Part shown: positions 51,864-60,182 of the stretch, piece after piece
How the letters are laid out: each line of letters opens with the position of its first letter
Position numbering within the stretch: the first letter of the stretch is position 1
Origin: Candidatus Saccharibacteria bacterium HGW-Saccharibacteria-1
Lineage (GTDB): Bacteria; Patescibacteriota; Saccharimonadia; Saccharimonadales; Saccharimonadaceae
Direction of reading: 5' to 3'
NCBI GenBank assembly: GCA_002839415.1
Contig: PGXZ01000003.1
Location: forward strand, 34,903 to 98,902
DNA: 64,000 nt
Made by a program: the position numbers and the translations under genes
Notes under the pieces: generated by a model
What the model was told of the DNA's origin: nothing
The model's database searches: none
What the model saw: the letters and a program-made list of their open reading frames with translations, nothing else

Positions 51864-52017
51864 ACATGACAGTATAGCAAATTTATGACAATATATATAC
51901 TCTTAAGTCGGATTAAGCAGACAAATTTGATTTAGCGTTTTATCTCTAGGCTGTTAAATTGTGCTTATGTATAGTATGCTAGCTATAATAATTTAAGCAG
52001 CAAGTAGAAGAACGCGG

Positions 52018-53403
52018 ATGACCAAAAAACTTAGTAATTTTACCAAGAACACCCGAAAATTAAATAGAAAAATTACCAAAACTGAACATCGTGCAAAAAA
52101 TATTGCAAAGCATATGATGCAGCGTAAAAGTTTTAGCAGGTTTTTACGAGTTTTAGGTCCTGGTATCGTTACTGGTGCAGCGGATGATGATCCGTCTGGA
52201 ATTGCGACTTATTCTCAGGCAGGTGCGGCTTATGGATTCGGGTTCTTATGGGTTTTCCCTTTTATATATCCCTTGCTTTTGGCGGTTCAGGAATCATGCT
52301 CAAGGATTGGGGCCGTTACTGGAAAAGGTTTAGCGGCTGTTATAAAAGAGAACTATAGTCGAAAACTGCTATATATGTCGGTCCTTTTGGTGGTGGTAGC
52401 TAACACTATAAATATTGGAGCCGACCTGGGCGCAATGGCGGCAACGACTCAACTTTTTGTTGATTTACCGTATGCTCTGTTGGCTGTGATTTACGCCGTA
52501 GTTATTATATTATTAGTTGTTTTTGTTAGTTATAAAAAATACGCTAAAATTCTGAAGTGGCTTGCAATCGCGCTTTTGTCATATCCTGTGGCGGCGTTTT
52601 TGATTGGTCAAGATTGGTCGGAAGTTTTTCAAGCGACATTCCTTAGTCTGCCTTCAATTAACGCTGATACGATTTACATTTTGGTTGGAATATTAGGCAC
52701 GACTATTTCACCGTATTTGTTTTTCTGGGATACGTCAGAGATTGTTGAGGAAGAAATTGTTCATCATAGATTGACTGAAACCGGCTCAAATCCTAAAGTA
52801 AATAAGCACTTTTTAAAAAGTATACGGCTGGATAATTTTATGGGTATGACGCTGGCGACTGTTACGGCCTGGTTCATTGTAATTGTCTGTGCGTCGGTTT
52901 TGTTCAAAAACGGAGTAACTGGCATAGATACAGCAGCTGATGCTGCTAAGGCTCTCGAGCCGCTTGTTAATGGTTTTCCCTATTCAGGTCTAATAGCTAA
53001 AGGTATATTTTCGGTTGGTGTGATTGGAATCGGCCTTTTGGCGGTACCGGTCTTGGCTGGGTCATCGGCTTATGCTATTAGTGAAACGCTTGGATGGAAA
53101 GAGGGTCTGCATCGTAAGTTTAAACGGGCGGCTGGTTTTTATATAGTTATAATTGTTGCAACATTGGTTGGTTTATTTATTAACTTTTTGGGGATTGATC
53201 CTATTCAGGCGCTAATATTCACGGCTGTTTTCAATGGCATTGCGGCTGTTCCGCTTCTTTGGATGATTGCCCGAGTAGGCAATAACAGTAAGATTATGGG
53301 TAGTTATATAAATGGCGTCGTGTCGAATATATTTGTCAGGCTTGCATTGCTCGTGATGGGTGTGGCTGTTATTGCTTTGTTTATTTTTATGTTTGTTAAA
53401 TAA
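52018..53403 (+). CDS. NRAMP-like divalent metal transporter
   Basis: 461 residues with a basic N-terminus (1-40) and about eleven TM segments. TM1 carries AADDDPSGIATYSQAGA where canonical NRAMP proteins have DPGN, and the TM6-equivalent is TTISPYLFFWDTSE rather than the MPH motif. It therefore belongs to the related DPSG group, whose substrate may not be Mn2+ or Fe2+. TATAAT upstream; weak ribosome site. Confidence 0.85.
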   Translation: MTKKLSNFTKNTRKLNRKITKTEHRAKNIAKHMMQRKSFSRFLRVLGPGIVTGAADDDPSGIATYSQAGAAYGFGFLWVFPFIYPLLLAVQESCSRIGAVTGKGLAAVIKENYSRKLLYMSVLLVVVANTINIGADLGAMAATTQLFVDLPYALLAVIYAVVIILLVVFVSYKKYAKILKWLAIALLSYPVAAFLIGQDWSEVFQATFLSLPSINADTIYILVGILGTTISPYLFFWDTSEIVEEEIVHHRLTETGSNPKVNKHFLKSIRLDNFMGMTLATVTAWFIVIVCASVLFKNGVTGIDTAADAAKALEPLVNGFPYSGLIAKGIFSVGVIGIGLLAVPVLAGSSAYAISETLGWKEGLHRKFKRAAGFYIVIIVATLVGLFINFLGIDPIQALIFTAVFNGIAAVPLLWMIARVGNNSKIMGSYINGVVSNIFVRLALLVMGVAVIALFIFMFVK

Positions 53404-53423
53404 TTAAATTTAAAAATTAAAAA

Positions 53424-53442
53424 TGCCCCCGTATTGGGGGCA
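53424..53442. terminator. Convergent terminator
   Basis: TGCCCCC (53424-53430) pairs with GGGGGCA (53436-53442), with an A-run upstream that becomes a T-run on the minus strand. Confidence 0.85.
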
Positions 53443-53447
53443 CTTTA

Positions 53448-53870
53448 CTAAAAAGCGCTACTTGCATAAGGAGGTCTTAGTTCCCCGGACTCGCTGATTT
53501 TACTTTCAATCACTTGTATTGGGTAGTTTAAGGCTTCGTTATAGCTCCAAATCGAAATCAACAATTGATAGGCTTCCAGAATTATAGAAGCCGTAGAACA
53601 GCCTTTGACGAGACTAAGCACCTTAATGATAATTTTACTTAGGTCATTATAATCCTCGGCACTTTCGTTTTCGGCGATTGCTTTTTCGGCTTCATTGGCC
53701 CATCTAGCAGCTAAGAGCAGGCTTTCGTGTTCGTATAGGCTTATATGACAATCCAATACCCTCTTCCAGTCAGGATTGTTTATCGAAAATGAATAATCGT
53801 ATTCGCTCTCATCATTTTCAATATATTCTCTTATATAATTTAAGAGAATTCTTTCATTGATAATTTCCAT
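53448..53870 (-). CDS. Hypothetical helical protein with hairpin leader
   Basis: 140 residues from the ATG at 53870, set by the strong AAGGAGGATCTATA upstream; an earlier in-frame ATG at 53942 lies in the leader. Helical, acidic, with YEHESLLLAARWANEAEKA and LSLVKGCSTASIILEAYQLL. No family recognised. The leader hairpin resembles those of the array genes. Confidence 0.7.
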   Translation of the reverse strand: MEIINERILLNYIREYIENDESEYDYSFSINNPDWKRVLDCHISLYEHESLLLAARWANEAEKAIAENESAEDYNDLSKIIIKVLSLVKGCSTASIILEAYQLLISIWSYNEALNYPIQVIESKISESGELRPPYASSAF

Positions 53871-53895
53871 TATAGATCCTCCTTGAAAAATAGTC

Positions 53896-54040
53896 TTACT
53901 CAAGCGAGCAGATGTATGGGCATTTTGCCAACAAATACACAAACATCTGCAAACGAGTAATGACGATTCGTAGGAGGGTGTTTTAAAGTACGTCAGCTTT
54001 TAGATATTTTTACAATATCATATATTTTTTATTGGGTCAA
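53896..54040 (-). promoter_or_regulatory. Promoter and leader hairpin of the gene at 53448
   Basis: Minus strand TTGACC (54035-54040), 17-nt spacer, TATTGT (54012-54017). In the leader TTACTC and GCAGATGT pair with GAGTAA and ACATCTGC (53896-53960). CTTGA of the inner strand can also pair with TCAAG next to the ribosome site. Confidence 0.65.
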
Positions 54041-54137
54041 TGAACTGATATAATTGAATCATAGGACAGCGGTCATAAGACGTCTATTGCGGCTATTTAT
54101 TTAATCCCTGATTTTTGAATCAGATAAGGAGTAATTT

Positions 54138-54725
54138 GTGATAAACTATACAAAAAAATTAGACATGGCAATTAGGCGTGCGGCGTGGGCGCACGGAAAA
54201 CAAAAACAATATAGAAATGGTACTGATATTCCATATATTATTCATCCGTTTGGCGTAATGACGATTGCAAGTAATTACACTAATGACGAGGATGTATTAA
54301 TTGCTTGCTTGATGCATGATATCTTAGAAGACGTGTCGATTGAGCTTTACAATGAGAGTGATATGCGGCTAGAATTTGGTGATGATATTACTGAAATAGT
54401 TAAGGATGTTACCAAAGATAGTAATTTAAGTGATTGGCATATTCAGTCAAAGGATTATTTGAACCATCTTGATAATTATGCGTGTCAAAAAGCTGTGATT
54501 GTTAGCGCCGCTGATAAAATGCATAATTTATTGTCGACGCTAACAGATTATGAAATTGTTGGTGATGAGTTGTGGCAAAGGTTTACGACAAAGAATGTAG
54601 CCGATCAGCTGTGGTGGTATGAGTCGATCTTGGATGTTGTTTCGAGGCGTAGTGAAATCGCAGACCTTAATAATGATTTTGCTGAAAAGGTTGCCGAGTT
54701 AAATAGGTTGGTTTCTAGCTGTTAG
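54138..54725 (+). CDS. HD-domain hydrolase (RelA/SpoT N-terminal type)
   Basis: 195 residues from GTG at 54138 (AAGGAG, 6 nt away). HD motifs: AWAHGKQKQYRNGTDIPYIIHPFGV (residues 13-37, His ligand at H33/H34) and ACLMHDILEDVS with the HD pair. This is the layout of (p)ppGpp hydrolase domains, without synthetase or TGS domains, so a small alarmone hydrolase-like role is possible. The shorter CTGATT/AATCAG hairpin lies before the ribosome site. Confidence 0.85.
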   Translation: MINYTKKLDMAIRRAAWAHGKQKQYRNGTDIPYIIHPFGVMTIASNYTNDEDVLIACLMHDILEDVSIELYNESDMRLEFGDDITEIVKDVTKDSNLSDWHIQSKDYLNHLDNYACQKAVIVSAADKMHNLLSTLTDYEIVGDELWQRFTTKNVADQLWWYESILDVVSRRSEIADLNNDFAEKVAELNRLVSSC

Positions 54726-54754
54726 ATTGCTTGTGTCTTGGTTTGATAAATTTA

Positions 54755-55297
54755 CTATGATTTAATATTTGCTAGTATGTCCTTAGTTTTAACATTCTTA
54801 AAATCGGTAGTATCAATTTTAGTTAAAGCGCCCACGTCTAGTGGCGCGTATTTTTCGGTTGGCTCGGGATCACTGTCGGATAGATAGTTGAGGTGATCAA
54901 CGTGGTCGGCATGCCGATTGCCTGATTCATTGCGTTCCTTGTATCTATTTCGACGCGTTGTCGTGTCAGTAAAGCAATAAATTTCGTAAACATTATCAGG
55001 TTTGTTTTTTTCAATAATTTGTTGAATTGCCGGTTTTGAGTATTTTCGTTCAAAAGCATTTTCAATGATTACTGAGTGGCCGTTTTCAAGCATAAAATCG
55101 GTCAATTCGTACAGATATTTGTACGAAAATTTACCTAGCTCACCTGACCATGCCCGATCTTTTGTACCTAGCGCGTCAAACAAGAATTCCTTTATTCCAT
55201 CCTTCATAATTAACGGCGAACTTAGTTTATCGGCTAATTTTTTAGCTAGTGTTGATTTTCCGGTACCGGGAAGTCCATTTACGATAATCAAATTCAT
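54755..55297 (-). CDS. P-loop kinase-like ATPase
   Basis: 180 residues with Walker A NGLPGTGKSTLAKKLADKL (about 8-16), IMKDGIKEFLFDALG and NAFERKYSKPAIQQII; C-terminal HADHVDHLNYLSD resembles nucleoside or sugar kinase-like AAA_33 proteins. Substrate unknown. 18 bp downstream of the deacylase gene, likely the last gene of that operon. Confidence 0.8.
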   Translation of the reverse strand: MNLIIVNGLPGTGKSTLAKKLADKLSSPLIMKDGIKEFLFDALGTKDRAWSGELGKFSYKYLYELTDFMLENGHSVIIENAFERKYSKPAIQQIIEKNKPDNVYEIYCFTDTTTRRNRYKERNESGNRHADHVDHLNYLSDSDPEPTEKYAPLDVGALTKIDTTDFKNVKTKDILANIKS

Positions 55298-55315
55298 GAT
55301 ATCGATTATATCATT

Positions 55316-56038
55316 TTAATTTTTGACTATTTTGTAATCATAGGTATTTATAGCTTTAAACCCAAGATAGTTGGTTTGTTTTTTGTATGATTTTTCGCCA
55401 ACAAGCACTGGATAAAAACCTTGGTTACATAATTCGAAGTTATTAAGCTTAGCGGCCAACTCTTCGCTTATTTTATCTTTGTGAATAAAATCATGAACTT
55501 GATATACGATAGCTAGGCGGTTGTTGTTTTCTGCTTTGATATATCTATCGATGTCGTCAGCGAGTTTATCGAGCAGGCCTGGTTTAAGTTGTTTTTTGCT
55601 GACTTCGATTGAAACTGATTTTGGATATGTACCAATTAGTGATTGATTTACTACATCAATGTCCATGTGAATTATTTTATCGATAAAAGTAGCATTTAAA
55701 AATGTTGAATTGTCGGGGTTGATTGACGGAATGATTATGCAGGGTGTCTGATCGCAAGTGGTTGTATGCAGGTCTAAGACGAGGTCAAATTGATTGTCAG
55801 TAATATATTGAATAATTCGTTTTGAGCGTCGTTGCTCGTAGGTTTTTTGGCCACAATTATAGCTGCGGTTTAGGTCGGTTTCAATGTATCTGAGGCCGGC
55901 TTTTTTTGCTCTCAGGTTGCCAATTTTGTATGAAATATATTTAGATAATTCAGGTCGATTAGTTTTGATATGGTGATATAGCTTTTCGCCCAATAACTCG
56001 TTTCCATGCTGTGATCCAAGTAGTAAGATTTTTTTCAT
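55316..56038 (-). CDS. AstE/AspA-like zinc deacylase (M14 family)
   Basis: 240 residues with the zinc-binding GSQHGNELLGEKLY (about 8-21, H-x-x-E), DLNRSY (substrate-binding Asn-Arg) and LDLHTTT (third His). Family members hydrolyse N-acylated amino acids such as N-acetyl-aspartate. The start overlaps the end of the frameshifted GNAT gene (ATGA), so the two genes may be coupled and act on related substrates. Confidence 0.85.
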   Translation of the reverse strand: MKKILLLGSQHGNELLGEKLYHHIKTNRPELSKYISYKIGNLRAKKAGLRYIETDLNRSYNCGQKTYEQRRSKRIIQYITDNQFDLVLDLHTTTCDQTPCIIIPSINPDNSTFLNATFIDKIIHMDIDVVNQSLIGTYPKSVSIEVSKKQLKPGLLDKLADDIDRYIKAENNNRLAIVYQVHDFIHKDKISEELAAKLNNFELCNQGFYPVLVGEKSYKKQTNYLGFKAINTYDYKIVKN

Positions 56039-56647
56039 TTTGTCTCTCCTGCTTTAATATTTACAGCCAAAGCTAATGCGTTGCAAGTATTTTTTAGTCC
56101 AACAAACTTTTCCATAAATTTTTGATTTTTATAAATTTGCTCAGCCGGATCATTTGCGCCGTATAAGCCATTTGGGCCGAAGCGGTCGATGTGGTAGTTG
56201 TAGCCGTCAATTTCGGCTGTAACGTTTGGAAGTGTTAGGGCGAATGCTTTGTTATTCTGGTTGAAAATATCGTCGTCGCCGATTTCTTCAAGTAAGCGCA
56301 AGACCGAGGGATTACGTGTAAACGAAGTTACCATTTCGGGATTAAAATGATTCAGTGCGTCGTTGACTAGTTTTTTACCGATACCCATGTTTTGAAAGTC
56401 TGGGTGAATTACAATGCCCGACAGTTCAATTACGCGATTGCCAAAGTAACCTCCGGAATCCAACGTAGCCTGCCATTTTTTCCTGACAGGTAGCAACCTG
56501 AAGCAAATCAACGCCTTCAATATGGGCCTGAGTGTCATATTGATTATGCGCATCGTTAGGACGGCTAAAACCGTGCGCAGTGATGATTGATGCTTCCTCA
56601 AGTTGGGATTGATTGATTTTATTTATTGTCATTGTTTCAAAATTCAT
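56035..56647 (-). pseudogene. GNAT acetyltransferase gene with frameshift (programmed or broken)
   Basis: The ATG at 56647 opens MNFETMTINKIN and reaches EKMAGYVGFRRLLWQSRN before a stop; the remainder continues in the +1 frame as GNRVIELSGIVIHPDFQNMGIGKKL to 56035. Together they make one GNAT of about 204 residues. At the junction (about 56443-56458) the mRNA reads CGG AGG TTA CTT TGG C, with a GGAGG followed by TTA and CTT-T in the same spacing as the RF2 +1 shift site. Either a one-base mutation or programmed shifting. Confidence 0.7.
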
Positions 56648-56680
56648 ATTATTTCCTTTTATTCATATTAGATTTAAAAT

Positions 56681-56700
56681 AGCCCACTTTGCGGTGGGCT
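56681..56700 (-). terminator. Terminator before the frameshifted GNAT gene
   Basis: AGCCCAC (56681-56687) pairs with GTGGGCT (56694-56700); on the minus strand ATTTTAAA follows. Confidence 0.75.
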
Positions 56701-56721
56701 GGTCGGTATATTGATAAAAGA

Positions 56722-56802
56722 TTATTTCAAAACACGGAACAAACCACCGCAGTTAAATGAACCACGCCAGCTTGAACTAAATTGTGTTTGAATTTTTTGC
56801 AT
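56722..56802 (-). CDS. 26-residue small ORF
   Basis: ATG at 56802 with TTGCTA, 17-nt spacer and TATAAA just upstream, so a leaderless start fits. It encodes MQKIQTQFSSSWRGSFNCGG and six more residues, then TAA, and a terminator follows at 56681-56700. It may be a leader peptide or small secreted peptide. Compact promoter-ORF-terminator order supports it, but 81 nt could arise by chance. Confidence 0.4.
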   Translation of the reverse strand: MQKIQTQFSSSWRGSFNCGGLFRVLK

Positions 56803-56859
56803 TATGTATATTTATAGCAGATGATGATAAATGTAGCAAGTTCAATTATTTTGAGGCTT

Positions 56860-56971
56860 AAAACCCCCTCGGGTCCTGTCGTCCGGTCCGCCCCCGATTT
56901 ATAAAAACGGATTACCGTTTTGTAGTAAATCGGGTGCTGCCCCGCCGGACGCCACCCGCGGAATGGGTTTT
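56860..56971 (-). ncRNA. GC-rich structured RNA candidate
   Basis: AAAACCC (56860-56866)/GGGTTTT (56965-56971) close a rod holding CGGGT/ACCCG, CGTCCGG/CCGGACG, CCCGATTTA/TAAATCGGG and an inner AAACGG/CCGTTT with an ATTA loop. It is far richer in GC than its surroundings. On the minus strand TTGAAA-18 nt-TAAAAT lies about 10 nt upstream. It matches no SRP, RNase P, 6S or tmRNA signature that I can recognise. The gap 56803-57004 holds nothing else. Confidence 0.6.
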
Positions 56972-57004
56972 GAGAATTGTGTTTAATTTTATCTTAAGCA
57001 AAAA

Positions 57005-57838
57005 TTAGATTTCAATAACAACACTAATCGCACGATGATCAGAGCCGCCGTCGCTATGTATATGAAAGTTTGATGTTGTAATACCAGGTGAAGTGTATAT
57101 ATGATCGATTTGAATCAGCTTTATACTAGGCATCCACTCGTGTTCGCGCATTTTTGGTGTCGTAGTCGGTCTGTGTCGTTTATCGACGTCGCTTAAATCA
57201 GTATTTACTTCGAGTAGCTTCAAGGCTTCACCACTTGCCATTTCTGTTACGCGAATAAAAACATCGGGCAAGATAATTTTTGATAACATTTTAGCAAATT
57301 TACTGCGAAAAAAACTGGCCGGCCAAAAATCTTCGCCATGCATAGCATTAAAATCGCCCATGACAATCACCGGCGCGCCTGTACTGTTAATTATTCTTGT
57401 TAGGTCGTTTATTTGTGTTACTCGCATAGATTCGTGAATATCGTCCAGGTGAATGCCAAAGATATTTAACACCTTTTCATTGACTTCAATAACTGCGTGG
57501 AGTGCATTACGGTAGCTGCCTAGTCTGATAGTATTTATTACCGTAATGGGTAATTTTGACAATAAAACTAGTGACGTACCGGCTGAATCCGATTTTTGTC
57601 GCAAATTAATATTATCGTCATACGGTACGCTGTATGTTTTGTAGCCTAATGAGTTCAGTTCTTTGGTTCTCACTTTTAATTCATCGGCTGAAATCTTTTT
57701 GTAGGCATCGGGCAAGAATAAAATATCGGCGTTTACTGATTTGATATTTTCGATTATTTGTTGTGGCGTGCCTCTATTTTTCGTAGTTGTGTTGCCGAGA
57801 CGGCTTTCCAGGTTCCATGAGGCGATTTTGATGTTCAT
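57005..57838 (-). CDS. Endonuclease/exonuclease/phosphatase-family protein
   Basis: 277 residues with the EEP fold: IASWNLESRLG (about 4-14, Asn-Glu), IVMGDFNAMHGED (D-x-N) and the C-terminal SDGGSDHRAISVVIEI (SDH motif). Metal-dependent phosphodiesterase acting on nucleic acids or phosphoesters; substrate unknown. 18 bp downstream of the YfiH-like gene. Confidence 0.88.
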   Translation of the reverse strand: MNIKIASWNLESRLGNTTTKNRGTPQQIIENIKSVNADILFLPDAYKKISADELKVRTKELNSLGYKTYSVPYDDNINLRQKSDSAGTSLVLLSKLPITVINTIRLGSYRNALHAVIEVNEKVLNIFGIHLDDIHESMRVTQINDLTRIINSTGAPVIVMGDFNAMHGEDFWPASFFRSKFAKMLSKIILPDVFIRVTEMASGEALKLLEVNTDLSDVDKRHRPTTTPKMREHEWMPSIKLIQIDHIYTSPGITTSNFHIHSDGGSDHRAISVVIEI

Positions 57839-57856
57839 TACGTTATTATATCAAAA

Positions 57857-58528
57857 CTACTCTTCGATAATTGCAACGACGGCGAATCGGCCACTCTCTT
57901 TTCGCTTGCCACTTAGGAATTGGCTGTGCGAAAAATATGAATCATTTTTGGTAGTGTCGATGGATGAAGCTGAAACACTAGATGTACGAATTCCAGCTGA
58001 AGCTAATTGCTCTTTTGCGACCTGTTGTAGACTTTTACCTTCAAATGAACTTAGTGGATAATTTTCTCGTCCTGCGGCTGGACTTAGCCAAACCGTGAGA
58101 TTATCTGGGTTGATATTGAAATTATCTAACAGGTATTCAACTGATTTGACGCCGCCTGATTGTTCAAGGCTATGTCGTCCGAGGTGGGATAACATTAAAA
58201 CGCTTGTCGTTTCGTCATAGATTACGGCGCCTACGCAATCGGCAAGCGGTAAAAATAATGCATGGTTTGCGGCTGTTGTCACTAACGCGTCGACGATTAT
58301 GTCTGATTCGCGAACGATGCCATCGCCTTTTTTTTCATCTCCTAATATTAAATAGCGCGTGTAATTATCGCCGTCGTAGCTGACTTTAACTAATGATGTG
58401 TCGTTTGGGCTGATATTATTTTTCAATAGAAATTTAGCCCGATTATCAAGGACGCTAAGTTGTTTGTCCATATTGTCAGGTTTCATGTTGCCGTCGCTGA
58501 CTTGCGATAAATAAATTTTTAATGGCAT
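57857..58528 (-). CDS. YfiH/laccase-domain family protein
   Basis: 223 residues with ANHALFLPLADCVGAVIYDE (the zinc Cys of the ADC motif, about 85-104) and LSHLGRHSLEQSGGVKSVEY, which replaces the usual HAGWRG. C-terminal NYPLSSFEGKSLQQVA. Family members act on purine nucleosides or as peptidoglycan-editing factors. The altered HAGWRG motif makes activity less certain. Operon with the EEP gene. Confidence 0.75.
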   Translation of the reverse strand: MPLKIYLSQVSDGNMKPDNMDKQLSVLDNRAKFLLKNNISPNDTSLVKVSYDGDNYTRYLILGDEKKGDGIVRESDIIVDALVTTAANHALFLPLADCVGAVIYDETTSVLMLSHLGRHSLEQSGGVKSVEYLLDNFNINPDNLTVWLSPAAGRENYPLSSFEGKSLQQVAKEQLASAGIRTSSVSASSIDTTKNDSYFSHSQFLSGKRKESGRFAVVAIIEE

Positions 58529-58577
58529 GTTATCAGCATATATTATTTTATGAATTGAAACCAGTAAAAAAGAAAAA

Positions 58578-58597
58578 GAGCAGACCTAGGCCTGCTC
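58578..58597 (-). terminator. Terminator of the coiled-coil gene at 58586
   Basis: GAGCAG...CTGCTC with inner CTAGG, on the minus strand followed by TTTTTCTTTTTT. The stop codon lies inside the stem. Confidence 0.85.
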
Positions 58598-59287
58598 CGC
58601 ACCCTTATCTTTAATTAGATCAAGGGTGCCGTGTTTATCTCTGTGATAAACTGAACCGTTGCTGAGTATGATATAACATACATCGTTTTCGTCATAAACG
58701 CGCTCGGTGTCGCCGTAGTAAAGTCTTAGGCTTTTATCCTTATCGTTGCCTGGTTTTACTACAACCGTGTTGAAGTGTCTTCTTGGAATATCGGCGTAAA
58801 TCGCTAATTCATTAGTCCTTTTGTTCTGACGAAGGCTCCACTCATTCCACTCGGTATGGTTTAAGGTTAGTCTTTTGAACTCAGACTTTAACTGTTGATA
58901 GGCTTTGACCTTTTTTTGGTATTCGATTTCTGTGCTCTTAATTGAAGTTGTAAGTTGCGATGTTTTTTTCTTGTTACGTTCAATATCCTTTTTGATTGAG
59001 TCAAGTCTTTTAGACAAACTTTCAATTTCTTCTGAATATTTGTTAGTTTCGCCCCTGTAATTAACCGAGTCTCTCTTTTTATTGTTGTTTTTTGCGAGAT
59101 ATGCATTTCGCTGGGTTGATCTTAGAAGATTATGTTCATTTTTTTGACTTAGAATTTTCTTCTCTAGTTTTGCCAATTCAAACTTTAAGTTGGTTTGCCT
59201 TCGACTAGCCAAAATTTGTGCACGTCTTGCAATCTCAAGCTGGTTTTCTAATAATTTTAGACTATTTAGGCTAATTTTATCAGTCAA
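58586..59287 (-). CDS. Coiled-coil protein with TTG start (family-like member 3)
   Basis: 233 residues from TTG at 59287, downstream of AGAGGTG; the GTG at 59296 is inside that site, the same layout as at 47630/47636. Residues 10-150 are one long coiled coil; a C-terminal beta-looking domain follows (VVVKPGNDKDKSLRLYYGDT, CYIILSNGSVYHRDKHGTLD). No family recognised; the length and charge are like those at 46784 and 47636, but the C-terminus differs. Confidence 0.7.
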   Translation of the reverse strand: MTDKISLNSLKLLENQLEIARRAQILASRRQTNLKFELAKLEKKILSQKNEHNLLRSTQRNAYLAKNNNKKRDSVNYRGETNKYSEEIESLSKRLDSIKKDIERNKKKTSQLTTSIKSTEIEYQKKVKAYQQLKSEFKRLTLNHTEWNEWSLRQNKRTNELAIYADIPRRHFNTVVVKPGNDKDKSLRLYYGDTERVYDENDVCYIILSNGSVYHRDKHGTLDLIKDKGAEQA

Positions 59288-59338
59288 TTTAATCACCTCT
59301 TTTGTTTTGATTTTTTGTGCACCCTTGACACATTTATT

Positions 59339-59367
59339 ATTATAAAATTAACTTTTAATATAGTCAA
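59339..59367 (-). promoter_or_regulatory. Promoter of the coiled-coil gene
   Basis: Minus strand TTGACT (59362-59367), 17-nt spacer, TATAAT (59339-59344). Confidence 0.8.
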
Positions 59368-59381
59368 TTTTAATACGGTTG

Positions 59382-60122
59382 CTATTTATTTATAAAGAGA
59401 AATAATGCGCCAAAGCCGGCTGCGACGAGTGATCCACAGATGGCTATCATCATTATGATTTGAATTGTCGATTTGGGAATGAATGCGTCAGTTGGATCGC
59501 TTGGGTTGAACATGATTTGTTTGCTTGATCCAATAGCTGGTTTCATTAGCCTGTTATATGAGTCTTCTGATATGATTGTGTAATTTTGGCCGTTTGCTAG
59601 GTAGCTGTATGTTGGTGTGTACATTAACCTGTTGTGATTGTCTGATCCGCTAACTAGTCTTTCGCTAACCTCGATACAGTCACCTGTTGATGATTGCGTG
59701 CAGCGTTCCTTGCTTTTTCTCTCATTTAGAATCATATTTAATCCAATAGAAGAGCCAACTATTGGAAATAGTAACATGATTAGTGTCGGCACGAGATTGT
59801 TTGAGTTGCTTGCAATTTCGGTTTTTCCGCTGATTAGATATATGATGGCTGCGATTGATATAGTAAATATAACACTGATTGCAATTGCGGCTAGTGGGTT
59901 AGAATGTTTGCCGGCTGTTTGTCCATTAGTTACGCTAAATATTTTAACGCCTTTTAAATCTTCGGGGACTTGAATCTCGGGGTTGTTAAATGACTGGCTA
60001 CCTGCTTGGTTTTGAGTGACTAGCGGCTGGCTATTGGTGTTTTGACCAAAGTAATTTATCTGGTTGTTTTGTGTGTTTGCGCTTTGGTTGTCTTTTGGGT
60101 TTTGAATTGGGTTGTTTTCCAT
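59382..60122 (-). CDS. DUF3592-like membrane protein
   Basis: 246 residues: an Asn/Gln-rich N-terminus (1-50), two TM segments (about 76-130), a soluble middle part with YTPTYSYLANGQNYTI and GSSKQIMFNPSDPTDAF, and a C-terminal TM. The middle part has the look of DUF3592, a membrane-linked domain of unknown function. Single gene; the N/Q-rich head is a low-complexity addition. Confidence 0.65.
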   Translation of the reverse strand: MENNPIQNPKDNQSANTQNNQINYFGQNTNSQPLVTQNQAGSQSFNNPEIQVPEDLKGVKIFSVTNGQTAGKHSNPLAAIAISVIFTISIAAIIYLISGKTEIASNSNNLVPTLIMLLFPIVGSSIGLNMILNERKSKERCTQSSTGDCIEVSERLVSGSDNHNRLMYTPTYSYLANGQNYTIISEDSYNRLMKPAIGSSKQIMFNPSDPTDAFIPKSTIQIIMMIAICGSLVAAGFGALFLFINK

Positions 60123-60182
60123 ATTTTCTCGTTTTTATTTATAAAAGTATTCTTAATATAGCATAATTGTTGTGCTTTTTGC

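Noticed and set aside
53870..53942. Longer N-terminus (start at 53942) for the gene at 53448
   Set aside because: The added residues would be encoded in the hairpin leader, and a strong AAGGAGGATC lies just before the ATG at 53870.
51261..55297. Zeta-type toxin-antitoxin systems for the P-loop kinases
   Set aside because: Neither kinase has an adjacent small antitoxin gene, and both sit in operons with metabolic or signalling genes.
56860..56971. SRP RNA, RNase P or 6S RNA for the GC-rich element
   Set aside because: Conserved motifs such as GGAAG-GAAGCAGC of SRP RNA or the GAGGAAAGTCC of RNase P are absent, and length and loop positions do not fit 6S RNA.
59300..59335. GTGCAC near 59300 as another cassette arm
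   Set aside because: Only the hexamer and an A-rich stretch match; the TTATTACA core is missing and no partner arm follows the gene.
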